Of a stretch of 64,000 bases of DNA, positions 41,711-50,624 are shown piece after piece. Where the stretch lies: the NCBI GenBank assembly GCA_943788005.1, contig CALSOP010000002.1:464573-528572 (forward strand), read 5' to 3'. The stretch's first letter is position 1; every line of letters begins with the position of its first letter. The DNA comes from an uncultured Gammaproteobacteria bacterium. Lineage in GTDB: Bacteria > Pseudomonadota > Gammaproteobacteria > Eutrophobiales > Eutrophobiaceae. The position numbers and the translations under genes were made by a program. The notes beneath the pieces are model-generated. The model had not been told where the DNA came from and did no database searches. It saw nothing but the letters and a program-made list of their open reading frames with translations.

Positions 41711-42654
41711 GAGCTTATACGCTCCGCTACACGTAAAGTTGCACTGCGTGATCGAGGGTTTTCAATAAGCTCTTTTTTAGTTGCTCGTATTTTTTTACCA
41801 ATTAGCTTCAGTTTTATGCCAGTACTATCTGGCATGATCGGTATCTCTGGTGGATATGTCTTCGGTGTTGATTGATCACGCATAAATCGTTTAACGATTC
41901 GGTCTTCCAATGAGTGGAAGCTTATCGCTGCTAGCCGTCCACCCGGACATAAAACGTCAACGGCTTGTGGCAATACATCTCTTATCTCTTCAAGTTCACG
42001 GTTGATATAGATACGTAAGGCTTGAAAAGTCTTTGTCGCAGGATGAACATCACCTGACTTTTTCGACTTCTTTCTTGGCGGCACAACTTTGCGTACCAGG
42101 TCTGCTAGTTGGCTGGTCGTTGTTATCGGATCTTCAACGCGAGCATTAACAATTGCCTTGGCAATTCGTCTTGACGCTCGTTCTTCACCATATTCATAGA
42201 TCACATTTGCAATTTCGGTTTCTTTGGCATGGTTCAACCATTCAGCAACCGTTTGTCCTTCAGAGGGGTTCATGCGCATATCGAGCGGAGCATCAAATCG
42301 AAAACTAAAACCACGTTCTGCATCATCTAACTGTGGTGAAGAGACACCAAAGTCAAACAAAATACCAGCGACCTGTGCTTCAACTTCGTGTCGCTTAACA
42401 TGTTGCATTAACATGGTGAAAGAGCCCTTGATGATTTCGAAACGTTCATCTTGAATAAGATCGCTGCCAACTGACATAACCGCATCTGGGTCTTTATCAA
42501 AGGCAAGCAAACGACCTTCAGGGCCAAGCCGTTTAATAATTTCACGACTATGGCCTCCGCGACCAAACGTACCGTCAATGTAGAATCCATCTGCACGAAT
42601 ATTTAGTGCCTCTATAACCTCATCTAATAAGACTGGTTTATGACCATTACTCAA
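41707..42654 (-). CDS. rsmH: 16S rRNA (cytosine1402-N4)-methyltransferase RsmH
   Basis: Methylates C1402 in the ribosomal P site; RsmI, also in this window, adds the 2'-O-methyl group to the same nucleotide. The 315-residue protein has the SAM-binding motif DGTFGRGGHS at 27-36, FDFGVSSPQLDDAERGFSF (read as DFGVSSPQLD), and the conserved C-terminal SFHSLEDRIVKRF and NPRSRSATLRVAE. It lies 30 bases after mraZ. Confidence 0.97.
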   Translation of the reverse strand: MSNGHKPVLLDEVIEALNIRADGFYIDGTFGRGGHSREIIKRLGPEGRLLAFDKDPDAVMSVGSDLIQDERFEIIKGSFTMLMQHVKRHEVEAQVAGILFDFGVSSPQLDDAERGFSFRFDAPLDMRMNPSEGQTVAEWLNHAKETEIANVIYEYGEERASRRIAKAIVNARVEDPITTTSQLADLVRKVVPPRKKSKKSGDVHPATKTFQALRIYINRELEEIRDVLPQAVDVLCPGGRLAAISFHSLEDRIVKRFMRDQSTPKTYPPEIPIMPDSTGIKLKLIGKKIRATKKELIENPRSRSATLRVAERISS

Positions 42655-42684
42655 TGTGTTAAATCACTTAACGTCACGATGACG

Positions 42685-43143
42685 TTATAATGAGAGCGAC
42701 TGCAATGATTCAGGTGTGGAGACCGAATCATCACCGACTGATTCTAACCACTCATCACGCTGAGCATCCCAGGCCGTTTCATTCCAGATTTCAAATTTAT
42801 TACCTTGCCCTAGTATTACGGCCTGCTTAGTGAGTTCAGCATAAGAGCGCAATTCCTTGGGGAGGAGGATGCGACCTTGACTATCAAGCTGGCAATCTGA
42901 GGCATAGCCACGCATCATTTGTTTGGTACGTCGGCTTTGTTTATCGAAATCGGAAAGGGTGGCCAATTTATCTTCGATCACATCCCATTCAGGCAGGGGA
43001 TATAGCCAGAGAGAGCGATCTAATGGGTTTAAGGTAATAACAAGATTATTTTCGGCTTGCACAGCAATAAGATCACGATAACGGCTGGGAACCGCTAAAC
43101 GCCCCTTACTATCAATGCTAATTTTATTAAAGCCTCGAAACAC
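42685..43143 (-). CDS. mraZ: Transcriptional regulator MraZ
   Basis: AbrB/MraZ-fold ring-forming DNA-binding protein that represses its own dcw operon. I place the start at GTG 43143, giving 152 residues beginning with the family-typical FRGFNKISIDSKGRL; a GTG at 43185 would add 14 unconserved residues and would start inside the operator. GGGGA lies nine bases upstream. Two DNA-binding repeats are visible: DSKGRLAVPSRY at 11-22 and DSQGRILLPKEL at 87-98. Three direct MraZ boxes and a sigma70 promoter precede it. Confidence 0.95.
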   Translation of the reverse strand: MFRGFNKISIDSKGRLAVPSRYRDLIAVQAENNLVITLNPLDRSLWLYPLPEWDVIEDKLATLSDFDKQSRRTKQMMRGYASDCQLDSQGRILLPKELRSYAELTKQAVILGQGNKFEIWNETAWDAQRDEWLESVGDDSVSTPESLQSLSL

Positions 43144-43170
43144 AATGTCATCCCCATTTTGCTGGTAAAA

Positions 43171-43195
43171 TCCACTTTTACCCACAATTCCCCAC
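43171..43195 (-). promoter_or_regulatory. MraZ operator: three GTGGG direct repeats
   Basis: On the minus strand, GTGGG occurs at 43191-43195 and 43181-43185 and GTGGA at 43171-43175, with an exact 10-base period. This is the known MraZ-binding pattern of TGGGN repeats separated by five bases. The site lies just downstream of the predicted transcription start and 28 bases before the mraZ GTG, so autorepression is the obvious inference. Confidence 0.85.
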
Positions 43196-43202
43196 TCCGT
43201 GA

Positions 43203-43232
43203 ACTATAGGGATTTCGAGACTTCTCTGTCAA
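43203..43232 (-). promoter_or_regulatory. Sigma70 promoter of the dcw cluster (mraZ promoter)
   Basis: A perfect -35 TTGACA (43227-43232, minus strand) and a -10 TATAGT (43203-43208) are separated by 18 bases. The predicted start near 43196 places the MraZ boxes at the beginning of the transcript. No other promoter this strong was seen upstream of the dcw genes. Confidence 0.85.
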
Positions 43233-43435
43233 GGATTCTTTGTGTTTTTTTTATACAAAAACTGCCTGTGTAACAGTAACTTAGCGTCTAAAAGTTGGGA
43301 AAGAGGATGATAATTATTTTTCTAAAAATATTAACGTTATTTAATTCATTATCTTCGATGAGTTACTTGATAATTTACATTAAGTATTAAATTTGATTTG
43401 TTGAGATAAATTTAGTTTGCGGCTTGTGACGTAAA

Positions 43436-43810
43436 TCACTCAAATTCCTCAAGATCAGCTCCCATTTCTTGCGCTAATTGGTGGTATCGTTGGCTTGCTT
43501 TCGCATTTTGCTCCACATCTGGCATGCCAAATTGATACAAAAGGGCCAAATTATGGGCCGCTAGGGCATCTCCCAACTCAACCGCCTTTTGCAATAATTC
43601 AACTGCTTTTATGCCATCGGGTTCTACACCAGCTCCAATCTTGTAGGCCAGGCCCAACATACCCAACGCTTCTCCAATTCCCGCATCAGCCAACGGCTTC
43701 AATAAGGTTAACGCCGTACCATAGTCTTTATCCGAAAACGCCTGACTAACAATATCAATCGCTTTTCTTACATCATCCCCTTCAGGATTTGTATCAGGCA
43801 CTGATGACAT
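43436..43810 (-). CDS. Sel1-repeat (TPR-like) protein
   Basis: A 124-residue soluble protein without signal peptide. It contains two to three Sel1-like helical repeats: ALTLLKPLADAGIGEALGML, LAYKIGAGVEPDGIKAVELL and AHNLALLYQFGMPDVEQ. Such repeats mediate protein-protein contacts; no enzymatic function is suggested. Its start overlaps the end of the YtoQ-family gene by 17 bases, so they are probably one operon. The 250 bases between it and mraZ hold the dcw promoter and operator and an AT-rich stretch with nothing else that I recognise. Confidence 0.8.
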   Translation of the reverse strand: MSSVPDTNPEGDDVRKAIDIVSQAFSDKDYGTALTLLKPLADAGIGEALGMLGLAYKIGAGVEPDGIKAVELLQKAVELGDALAAHNLALLYQFGMPDVEQNAKASQRYHQLAQEMGADLEEFE

Positions 43811-44234
43811 ATTTCAAGGTCTCTATAACTTGTTCCGGCGTTTGTGCCCAAGCCATGGCTGCGGCATCAACCTCTTTCAACGGGTGAATAATCGATTCAT
43901 CGTGCAGCGTGATATAAGGCTTGCCTAGTGCTGCACAAAAACCCGCATCAAACGCGGCATTCCATTGTTTGTATTTATCGCCAAAACGGATCACTGCTAT
44001 GTCGCATATCTCGATCAGGTTTTTAGTACGTATGGCATTAACCTTGGCAGACTTATGATCACGCCAAAAACCGTTGTCCTCATCACCTAAGTGATCACCA
44101 GCGGCATCACTCGCATCGTGATCGGTGACGGCTGACGTATAGTCAATGTCCAAGCCCAGTTTATCGGTACCTTGTTTAATTTTTTCACGCCAGTCAGTGT
44201 GGATCTCACCTGATAAATAAACCGTCCAGCTCAT
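43794..44234 (-). CDS. YtoQ family protein
   Basis: A 146-residue protein matching the YtoQ family, whose function is not established: it begins MSWTVYLSGEIHTDWREKI and has HLGDEDNGFWRDHKSAKVNAIR, split here as DNGFWRDHKSAKVNAIRT, RFGDKYKQWNAAFDAGFC and the terminal AWAQTPEQVIETLKYV. The fold resembles nucleoside 2-deoxyribosyltransferase-like proteins in general layout, which is an inference. A good ribosome-binding site, AAGAGGT, lies before the ATG. It sits between rnpB and the Sel1 protein. Confidence 0.8.
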   Translation of the reverse strand: MSWTVYLSGEIHTDWREKIKQGTDKLGLDIDYTSAVTDHDASDAAGDHLGDEDNGFWRDHKSAKVNAIRTKNLIEICDIAVIRFGDKYKQWNAAFDAGFCAALGKPYITLHDESIIHPLKEVDAAAMAWAQTPEQVIETLKYVISA

Positions 44235-44273
44235 AGTTAAACCTCTTACTTAAGTCTATGTGGAGAATAAAAA

Positions 44274-44613
44274 AGAGTCGGCCGATAAGCCGGGTTCTGT
44301 CTTGGGCAATCATTCATCTGGGATGCCTGTCACCAGACACCTCAAGCAACCTACCCGGAAACAGTGCGGGCCGCACCATCGTTTCCCTATTTGGTCTTGC
44401 TCCAGGTGGGGTTTACCCTGCCACTGTTATTGCTAACAACGCGGTGCGCTCTTACCGCACCATTTCACCCTTACCTATCGAAACAGGCGGTATATTTTCT
44501 GTGGCACTTTCCATCGGCTCACGCCGTCCAGACGTTATCTGGCACCTCGCCCTGTGGAGCCCGGACTTTCCTCTATTAGAATAAATCCAACAGCGACTGC
44601 CTGGCCGACTCTG
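44274..44613 (-). ncRNA. rnpB: RNase P RNA (class A)
   Basis: Catalytic RNA that cuts the 5' leader from pre-tRNAs. On the minus strand the conserved 5' region AGAGGAAAGTCCGGGCTCC ends near 44557, and the conserved 3' region ACAGAACCCGGCTTAT is at about 44285-44300. The terminal helix P1 is formed by AGAGTCGGCC (44603-44612) and GGCCGACTCT (44274-44283). A T-run follows at 44268-44273 and can serve with P1 as terminator. About 340 bases is normal for this class. Located between rsmI and mraZ as in other gammaproteobacteria. Confidence 0.95.
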
Positions 44614-44619
44614 GGTGCT

Positions 44620-44647
44620 AGTGTATTGGGAGAAAGATTTCTTGCAA
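44620..44647 (-). promoter_or_regulatory. Probable rnpB promoter
   Basis: Minus-strand TTGCAA at 44642-44647 and TACACT at 44620-44625 are separated by 16 bases. The predicted start at about 44613 coincides with the first base of helix P1, which supports the assignment despite imperfect hexamers. Confidence 0.55.
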
Positions 44648-44716
44648 GGAAAAACTTAGATCTAAAGTTTATACACTAAATTTATTAAAAATATGAACCA
44701 TTGCTTTCTAATAAAG

Positions 44717-44740
44717 ACCGAGGGTTCATCCTCGGTTTTA
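44717..44740 (-). terminator. Hairpin terminator after the glycine-zipper gene
   Basis: Arms ACCGAGG (44717-44723) and CCTCGGT (44730-44736) enclose a six-base loop. T-rich sequence lies on both sides, so it may work in both directions. It stands 20 bases after the stop of the glycine-zipper gene and before the rnpB promoter. Confidence 0.65.
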
Positions 44741-44754
44741 AACAAGCATTATAA

Positions 44755-45069
44755 CTAACATCGACCTTTTTTGGCCTGTCCAGGCGGACAAAATCGACTT
44801 GAATTATAATGATGCTTATTATGATGGTGCTTTTTATGATGATGATTATCTTCATTTTTACTGGTATTAACAGCAGCACCTGTAGCAGCACCAACTCCAG
44901 CCCCAATGATGGCGCCTTCACGCCCACCAATGGCACCGCCCACGGCACCACCTATAGCGCCACCTATAGCGCCACCTATAGCGCCATTGATAACGATATC
45001 ATCAGCAAATGTCACTGGAGACATAGTCAGTAATGTCGATATTATTAAAATATAAAAATTGTTTTTCAT
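44755..45069 (-). CDS. Exported glycine-zipper protein with His-rich tail
   Basis: A 104-residue protein I do not recognise beyond its glycine zipper. The ATG at 45069 has a strong AAGGAGA ribosome-binding site; the longer upstream frame lacks one. Residues 1-22 form a signal peptide ending in TFA. Residues 29-67 are GxxxG-type repeats (IGGAIGGAIGGAVGGAIGG), typical of small membrane-inserting or outer-membrane-associated proteins. Residues 76-87 are His- and Lys-rich (HHHKKHHHNKHH), a possible metal-binding patch. It ends with Cys94 and Cys104 in CPPGQAKKGRC, which could form a disulfide in the periplasm. It has its own terminator. Metal binding is inference. Confidence 0.75.
   Translation of the reverse strand: MKNNFYILIISTLLTMSPVTFADDIVINGAIGGAIGGAIGGAVGGAIGGREGAIIGAGVGAATGAAVNTSKNEDNHHHKKHHHNKHHYNSSRFCPPGQAKKGRC
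44951..44986 (-). repeat. Exact 12-bp tandem repeat in the glycine-zipper gene
   Basis: Three perfect consecutive copies of CCTATAGCGCCA (plus-strand reading) at 44951-44962, 44963-44974 and 44975-44986 encode the repeated Gly-Ala-Ile-Gly units. Identity at all third positions points to recent slippage. A change in copy number would keep the frame and alter the zipper length. Confidence 0.9.
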
Positions 45070-45190
45070 AATTGTTCTCCTTCTTACTATGTTGGATACA
45101 AATATGAATAAAAGTTTAGAAAAACTTAAATGAATAAACAAAAACTGTGATGTAATTAACTTTAAACCCTACCAAGCCAACCATATATAG

Positions 45191-45976
45191 CTATTTTCGC
45201 GCTCTACCTTTCTCGTATTTGGGTATATTGCGTTCCTTCTGTTCATCTTGAAGCTTCTGATAACTTTCCCAACGTCGTTGTTCAAGATCACCCGACTCAA
45301 GTGCAGCCTTGATACCACATTTTATTTCGGTATCGTGTTGGCAGTTATTAAATTTACATTGTGCTATAAACGACAGAACTTCATCAAAAGTATCTTCAAT
45401 CCCGGTTTCACAATCAGTCAACTGCAATTCTCGAATTCCCGGTGTATCGATAAGTAAGCCGCCATCATGTAATAAATGTAATGAACGTGAAGTCGTTGTA
45501 TGTTGTCCTTTTCCGTCTTCAAAACTGACATCTGCCGTTAACTGGTCAGAATCAGTCAGACTATTAATCAATGTCGACTTTCCAACACCAGATGATCCCA
45601 CTAACGCAATCGTATGCCCTTCAGTACACAAGGTTCTCAATGAAGCAAGACTTGCATTTTCTTTAGCATTGACACATTCAACCCGAAGGTTGTTTTGCAA
45701 TACGATAGCGGACTGTTTGAATGAATCGACATCATCAGACAAATCAATTTTAGTCAGAACAATGACTGGGCTTATCTTCGCTTCATTCGCTAAGGCTAAA
45801 TAACGTTCAATACGTGAGACATTAAAATCTTGATCACAAGACGTAACAATAAACAAAGTATCAACGTTTGCAGCAATAATCTGATCATTTGTACGCTTTC
45901 CTGCAGCTTTACGCGTCAATACTGTTTCTCTATCGAGTATTCGAAGTGGGCGTTCACCTTCATCTGGAATCAACAT
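45191..45976 (-). CDS. rsgA: Ribosome small subunit-dependent GTPase A (RsgA)
   Basis: Circularly permuted GTPase that assists late 30S maturation. From the first ordinary start at 45976 the protein has 261 residues: G4 TKID at 75-78, G1 GSSGVGKST at 127-135, G3 DTPG at 177-180 and a zinc site C207, C212, H214, C220. The reading frame continues upstream without a stop to about 46186, and the translation (LPQLGWKHFF, QCYLARIAQIH, KSLAVGDW) matches the N-terminal OB domain of the family. No ATG, GTG or TTG is found there; CTG at 46162 is the best candidate. The true gene therefore probably spans 45191-46162 with an unusual start or an error. Confidence 0.88.
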   Translation of the reverse strand: MLIPDEGERPLRILDRETVLTRKAAGKRTNDQIIAANVDTLFIVTSCDQDFNVSRIERYLALANEAKISPVIVLTKIDLSDDVDSFKQSAIVLQNNLRVECVNAKENASLASLRTLCTEGHTIALVGSSGVGKSTLINSLTDSDQLTADVSFEDGKGQHTTTSRSLHLLHDGGLLIDTPGIRELQLTDCETGIEDTFDEVLSFIAQCKFNNCQHDTEIKCGIKAALESGDLEQRRWESYQKLQDEQKERNIPKYEKGRARK

Positions 45977-46283
45977 CCAATCGCCGACAGCAAGACTCTT
46001 TGGGTCACTGAATACGCCTATTTCAAAGTTTTCAATTCCCTTGTTACTCCAGACAATGCAATGGCTACGATGAATTTGCGCGATTCGCGCAAGATAACAT
46101 TGCTCATTTTCTTCAGGCTTTAATTGCTGGATAAAGAAATGCTTCCAACCTAATTGAGGCAGATTAAAGATTATAAATACCTGGGCAATAAAAATTTAAG
46201 ATAATAGGTAATTCAAATAATATTATTAGTAATTAATTTAACTCTATAGGGACCAAATCCTAATTGTTCCAGTGCCATATTAG

Positions 46284-46718
46284 TTAGTCTGGAAGCGGTC
46301 TTGCATTATTATCTGCAACAGTCTGCATATCACTTAACAATCGTCCTTTGCCCACTTTTACCTCATGGCATATCACATCATAGATCTCACTGTGAAATAT
46401 GAATTGATAGTGGCTGCAACTACCTAGGTGCTCTGGCTCAAACTGCTTAATCCAGTCTGAGCCATCAATTTTAAATATTGCAGCAACCGAATCTTCCGTC
46501 GTCAAAACATTAGCATGCACTTCCTCAGTCGTCATCGAAAATGCCTCAACCCCGATGAGTTTCAAATGCTTTATATTATCTTCATTATCTTCATCCTCAG
46601 GATTCAAATACTCAAAACCTTTTAATATAACGCCACCATGCGACCAAATAACGCGTTCTAATGTCGGCCCTTTACCATCATGGTGAAACTCTTCTTCTAA
46701 TAATGTTGTTGTTTTCAT
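46284..46718 (-). CDS. Hypothetical protein, acidic, cytoplasmic
   Basis: A 144-residue protein I do not recognise. It has no signal peptide or membrane segment. It is strongly acidic, with the cluster NPEDEDNEDN at about 39-48, and contains Cys residues in GSCSHY and DVICHEV. Codon use resembles that of the neighbours and the frame is clean. It is transcribed alone between rsmI and rsgA. It could be a small conserved protein of the lineage; no function is proposed. Confidence 0.6.
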   Translation of the reverse strand: MKTTTLLEEEFHHDGKGPTLERVIWSHGGVILKGFEYLNPEDEDNEDNIKHLKLIGVEAFSMTTEEVHANVLTTEDSVAAIFKIDGSDWIKQFEPEHLGSCSHYQFIFHSEIYDVICHEVKVGKGRLLSDMQTVADNNARPLPD

Positions 46719-46868
46719 TTTAAGTTATTTATCCGTTGCTAATATTGTGAATTGATAATGAACAATTTTTTGTTTTCGATATTAATCGTGTAGCAGCATA
46801 TTATCATGTAAAGAAATATAGAAAAACGGACATTATTTAAATTGTACAAGTCCACTTAGCTTTTGAGT

Positions 46869-47702
46869 CTATTTTTCACTGGCTTCCAGCACCATTTGAT
46901 AGACCTCATTTTTTTTCTTGCCAGTTATCTTTGACGTTATACCTGCAGCATCTTTGGGTGGGAGTTTTTCGGAAAGGATTTGGTTGATGCGTAGCACTTC
47001 AGCGTCGGTGACAGATATCTCTTGAGCACCTTCAACGATAACAACGAATTCACCTTTTATTTTTATCTCTTCGCTTATTAATTTTTCGTTAACTGCAGAT
47101 AAGCTATCACGCACAATTTGTTCGTACTGTTTAGTGAGTTCACGGGCAATAGTGACCCGTCTTTCAGAACCAAATACATCTCGCATATCTTGTATAGACT
47201 CGCGTATGCGGTGTGGTGCCTCGTAGAAAATCAGTGTTCGTGATTCTGATACTAATAGCTGTAAACATTTTTTTCGGGCCTCTGCCTTGCTCGGCAAGTA
47301 ACCTTCAAAGATAAACTTGCTGGTAGGTAAACCGGAGGCAGATAAGGCTGTAATTACTGCCGAAGGCCCTGGTATTGGAATTACCTTAATCCCATTATCA
47401 TGTGCTGCAGTGACCAGCTTGTAACCGGGGTCATTTATTAAAGGCGTACCTGCGTCTGAAATTAAGGCAATGGATTCTCCATCGACAATTTTTTTTATCA
47501 GCTGTGCGGTGAATTGTTCTTCATTGTGTTCATGATAGGCCTTAACTTTGGTCTTTATAGCAAATCGTTCCAACAAGGTTTTACTATGCCGTGTGTCTTC
47601 CGCAGCAATTAAATCACATTGCTTCAGAACCTCAATTGCACGTTCAGAAATATCACCCAGATTACCAATAGGTGTCGCTACAATATATAAAGAACCTGAC
47701 AA
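46869..47702 (-). CDS. rsmI: 16S rRNA (cytidine1402-2'-O)-methyltransferase RsmI
   Basis: Methylates the ribose of C1402 in 16S rRNA, pairing with RsmH in this window. The 277-residue tetrapyrrole-methylase-fold protein has YIVATPIGNLGDISERA near the N-terminus, AEDTRHSKTLL, the SAM loop SDAGTPLINDPG and GPSAVITALSASGL. It is transcribed away from lpoA, as in E. coli. Confidence 0.97.
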   Translation of the reverse strand: MSGSLYIVATPIGNLGDISERAIEVLKQCDLIAAEDTRHSKTLLERFAIKTKVKAYHEHNEEQFTAQLIKKIVDGESIALISDAGTPLINDPGYKLVTAAHDNGIKVIPIPGPSAVITALSASGLPTSKFIFEGYLPSKAEARKKCLQLLVSESRTLIFYEAPHRIRESIQDMRDVFGSERRVTIARELTKQYEQIVRDSLSAVNEKLISEEIKIKGEFVVIVEGAQEISVTDAEVLRINQILSEKLPPKDAAGITSKITGKKKNEVYQMVLEASEK

Positions 47703-47743
47703 TGGTTGCTCCTAAACGCTATTCAAATTTGGGTGTCGTAATT

Positions 47744-49603
47744 ATGGATGCAATGTTACACAATATACCCATGCGACTTTTAATAATTTCACTTATTTCA
47801 CTGGCTTTATTGACTGCCTGTGGCCCTACCAAGGACTCAACCCCTCAGGTACAGGCCGATCCTGAAGCAAATGCCCGTACTTTGATGCAATCGGGAGATT
47901 ATTCTGCCGCCGCACTTGAATACCTTAGTTTGTCCGCGAAAGATAAGCAGAATGCAACGGTATATCGCTTGAAGGCAGCAGCAGCCTATGTCGAAGCTGA
48001 GGATTATGGCGCCGCCCAAAAAACCCTAAGTGACACAATTGTTGCAGACGATGACTCATTACAGAATATTAGAATGAAGATCCTGAGTGCTCGCCTCGAA
48101 TTGGAATTTGGGCAACCGGGCAAGGCATTGAGTCTGCTTAATGGTTTATCTGAACCCAATATCCCACAAAGCTTGAGAGTGACTTTTCATGATATTCGCG
48201 CCAAAGCTTATCTAGCTCATGGAGACTACCTAAAAGCGGCTTCAGAACGCTTACTTTTATCTAATTACCTGAGTACGCCAATTGAGATCGAGCAAAATAA
48301 TCGGTCACTTTGGAACGTGCTTGAATCAATACCTGCGTCAGATATTGATGATTTACGGATCGCGGCTCCAGACGAATTAACCAGTTGGTTTGAACTGGCG
48401 TCTCTTTACCAAACATACCGATATCAACCAGCCAGACTAAACAATGCCATTGATGGTTGGGTACAGCGTTACCCGGGACACCCGGCATATTCATCTATCG
48501 CTCAAGAGTTGATAGGCAAGAGCAAACAATTTGTAAAACGACCGGTAAAAATTGGATTACTATTACCTTTGACCGGCAAATTCGAAAAATCCTCAACTGC
48601 TATACGCGATGGTTTTTTAGCTGCCTGGTATATGGATGGTCAGGAAAAATCAGATATTGAAATCTATGACGCAAATTCCCTGAATATTATTGACGTTTAT
48701 CAGCAAGCTGTAAGCGATGGCGTTGATTATGTCGTCGGTCCATTAGAAAAAGAAGCCATCAATCAATTGGCCAATCAGGGTGAGCTTCCGATTCAGGTTC
48801 TGGCTCTTAATCGTCAAGAACTAAATACGGAACAGACTAATGACAAACTAATTCAGTTCGGTCTGTCTCCTGAAGATGAGGCTGCTCAAGTTGCTGAAAT
48901 TGCTATGTCTGATGGCCATCGATTGGCATTAGTAATGACTCCGGGTAACCCTTGGGGTGATCGTATTGCAGAAGCATTTATGTCACGTTGGATAGACCTC
49001 GGTGGCGGCGTATTGGAACGTGCTATCTTTCAAAGCAATTCAAAAGACTTTGGTTCTCCGGTTAAAGCACTGTTAAATATAGATAGCAGTGAGAAACGTG
49101 GTCGAGATCTACGCAATAAACTTAATATAAAGATAAATAATGTCGAGCGACGTCGAGAAGATGCAGATTTTATATTCACTGCGGCGGTGCCCGGTGATGC
49201 CCATCAATTGTTTCCACAATTTCGTTTTCATCGCGCTGGTGATTTGCCCGTCTATTCAACCTCACATATCTTCACAGGTATTTTCGATGAAGCCAGAGAT
49301 ATCGATTTAAATGATGTTATGTTTATCGATATGCCCTGGATACTGGATACTTCACGTCAACTTTCGATTATTCAGGACGCACTCAATCGAAACTGGTCAC
49401 AGGAAAGATCTCAATACAGACGTCTCTATGCACTCGGGATTGATGCTTATCATTTAATCCCGGAAATTAGTCGCCTAAGTGCAGAAAAAAATACTTTTCT
49501 AAGTGGCGAAACTGGCGACCTGAGCATTACACCAGATAATATTGTAAGACGTAAATTACGACGCGCTCAATTCGTTGAAGGGAAACCTGTATTGTTGAAT
49601 TAA
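47744..49603 (+). CDS. lpoA: Penicillin-binding protein activator LpoA
   Basis: Outer membrane lipoprotein that reaches through the periplasm to activate PBP1A. A signal peptide ends in the lipobox LLTAC. The start is either ATG 47744 (lipid Cys26) or ATG 47771 (lipid Cys17); neither has a clear ribosome-binding site. The N-terminal half is TPR-like (about 30-260), and the C-terminal half has the periplasmic-binding type I fold, beginning VKIGLLLPLTGKFEKSS and including VVGPLEKEAINQLA. About 620 residues. It heads the lpoA-yraN-diaA-dolP group. The frame is open to 47672 but that would overlap rsmI. Confidence 0.93.
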   Translation: MDAMLHNIPMRLLIISLISLALLTACGPTKDSTPQVQADPEANARTLMQSGDYSAAALEYLSLSAKDKQNATVYRLKAAAAYVEAEDYGAAQKTLSDTIVADDDSLQNIRMKILSARLELEFGQPGKALSLLNGLSEPNIPQSLRVTFHDIRAKAYLAHGDYLKAASERLLLSNYLSTPIEIEQNNRSLWNVLESIPASDIDDLRIAAPDELTSWFELASLYQTYRYQPARLNNAIDGWVQRYPGHPAYSSIAQELIGKSKQFVKRPVKIGLLLPLTGKFEKSSTAIRDGFLAAWYMDGQEKSDIEIYDANSLNIIDVYQQAVSDGVDYVVGPLEKEAINQLANQGELPIQVLALNRQELNTEQTNDKLIQFGLSPEDEAAQVAEIAMSDGHRLALVMTPGNPWGDRIAEAFMSRWIDLGGGVLERAIFQSNSKDFGSPVKALLNIDSSEKRGRDLRNKLNIKINNVERRREDADFIFTAAVPGDAHQLFPQFRFHRAGDLPVYSTSHIFTGIFDEARDIDLNDVMFIDMPWILDTSRQLSIIQDALNRNWSQERSQYRRLYALGIDAYHLIPEISRLSAEKNTFLSGETGDLSITPDNIVRRKLRRAQFVEGKPVLLN

Positions 49604-49616
49604 CTACCGCAAATTC

Positions 49617-49994
49617 ATGGATGATAAAGAAATCAACACCGCCAACCACACTGGTAAAATCGCTGAAGACATTGCAGCACAATACCTGACCAAACAAGGC
49701 CTAAAGTTGATCGACCAAAATTTTCATAGTCGCTTTGGCGAGATCGATCTGATTGGTCTTGATAAGGAAATACTGACCTTCATCGAAGTTCGCTATCGAA
49801 AAAATGAGCAATATTTAGCTGTTATTGAAACAATTGATCAACATAAGTGTCGAAAAATTATTATCAGCAGTGAATACTATTTATCCAAACATAAAAACTA
49901 TCGAACTTATCAATGTCGCTATGACGTCATCGCCATTGCTGGTGAGCTTAATAAGCCGGTAATCGAGTGGATTAAAAATGCATTTCAGGCATAA
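49617..49994 (+). CDS. yraN: YraN family (UPF0102) endonuclease-like protein
   Basis: A 125-residue member of UPF0102, with a restriction-endonuclease-like fold of unproven role, possibly Holliday-junction or DNA processing. Visible family motifs are GKIAEDIAAQYLTKQG, NFHSRFGEIDLIGLD and FIEVRYRKN, with E...D...E-V-R residues of the nuclease-type core. It starts 13 bases after the lpoA stop and precedes diaA, the same order as in E. coli. Confidence 0.93.
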   Translation: MDDKEINTANHTGKIAEDIAAQYLTKQGLKLIDQNFHSRFGEIDLIGLDKEILTFIEVRYRKNEQYLAVIETIDQHKCRKIIISSEYYLSKHKNYRTYQCRYDVIAIAGELNKPVIEWIKNAFQA

Positions 49995-49997
49995 TGA

Positions 49998-50621
<624 letters not shown>

Positions 50622-50624
50622 ATA

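Noticed and set aside
44685-44951. Minus-strand open frame overlapping the glycine-zipper gene
   Set aside because: Frame shadow of the low-complexity repeat; the other frame has the signal peptide and ribosome-binding site.
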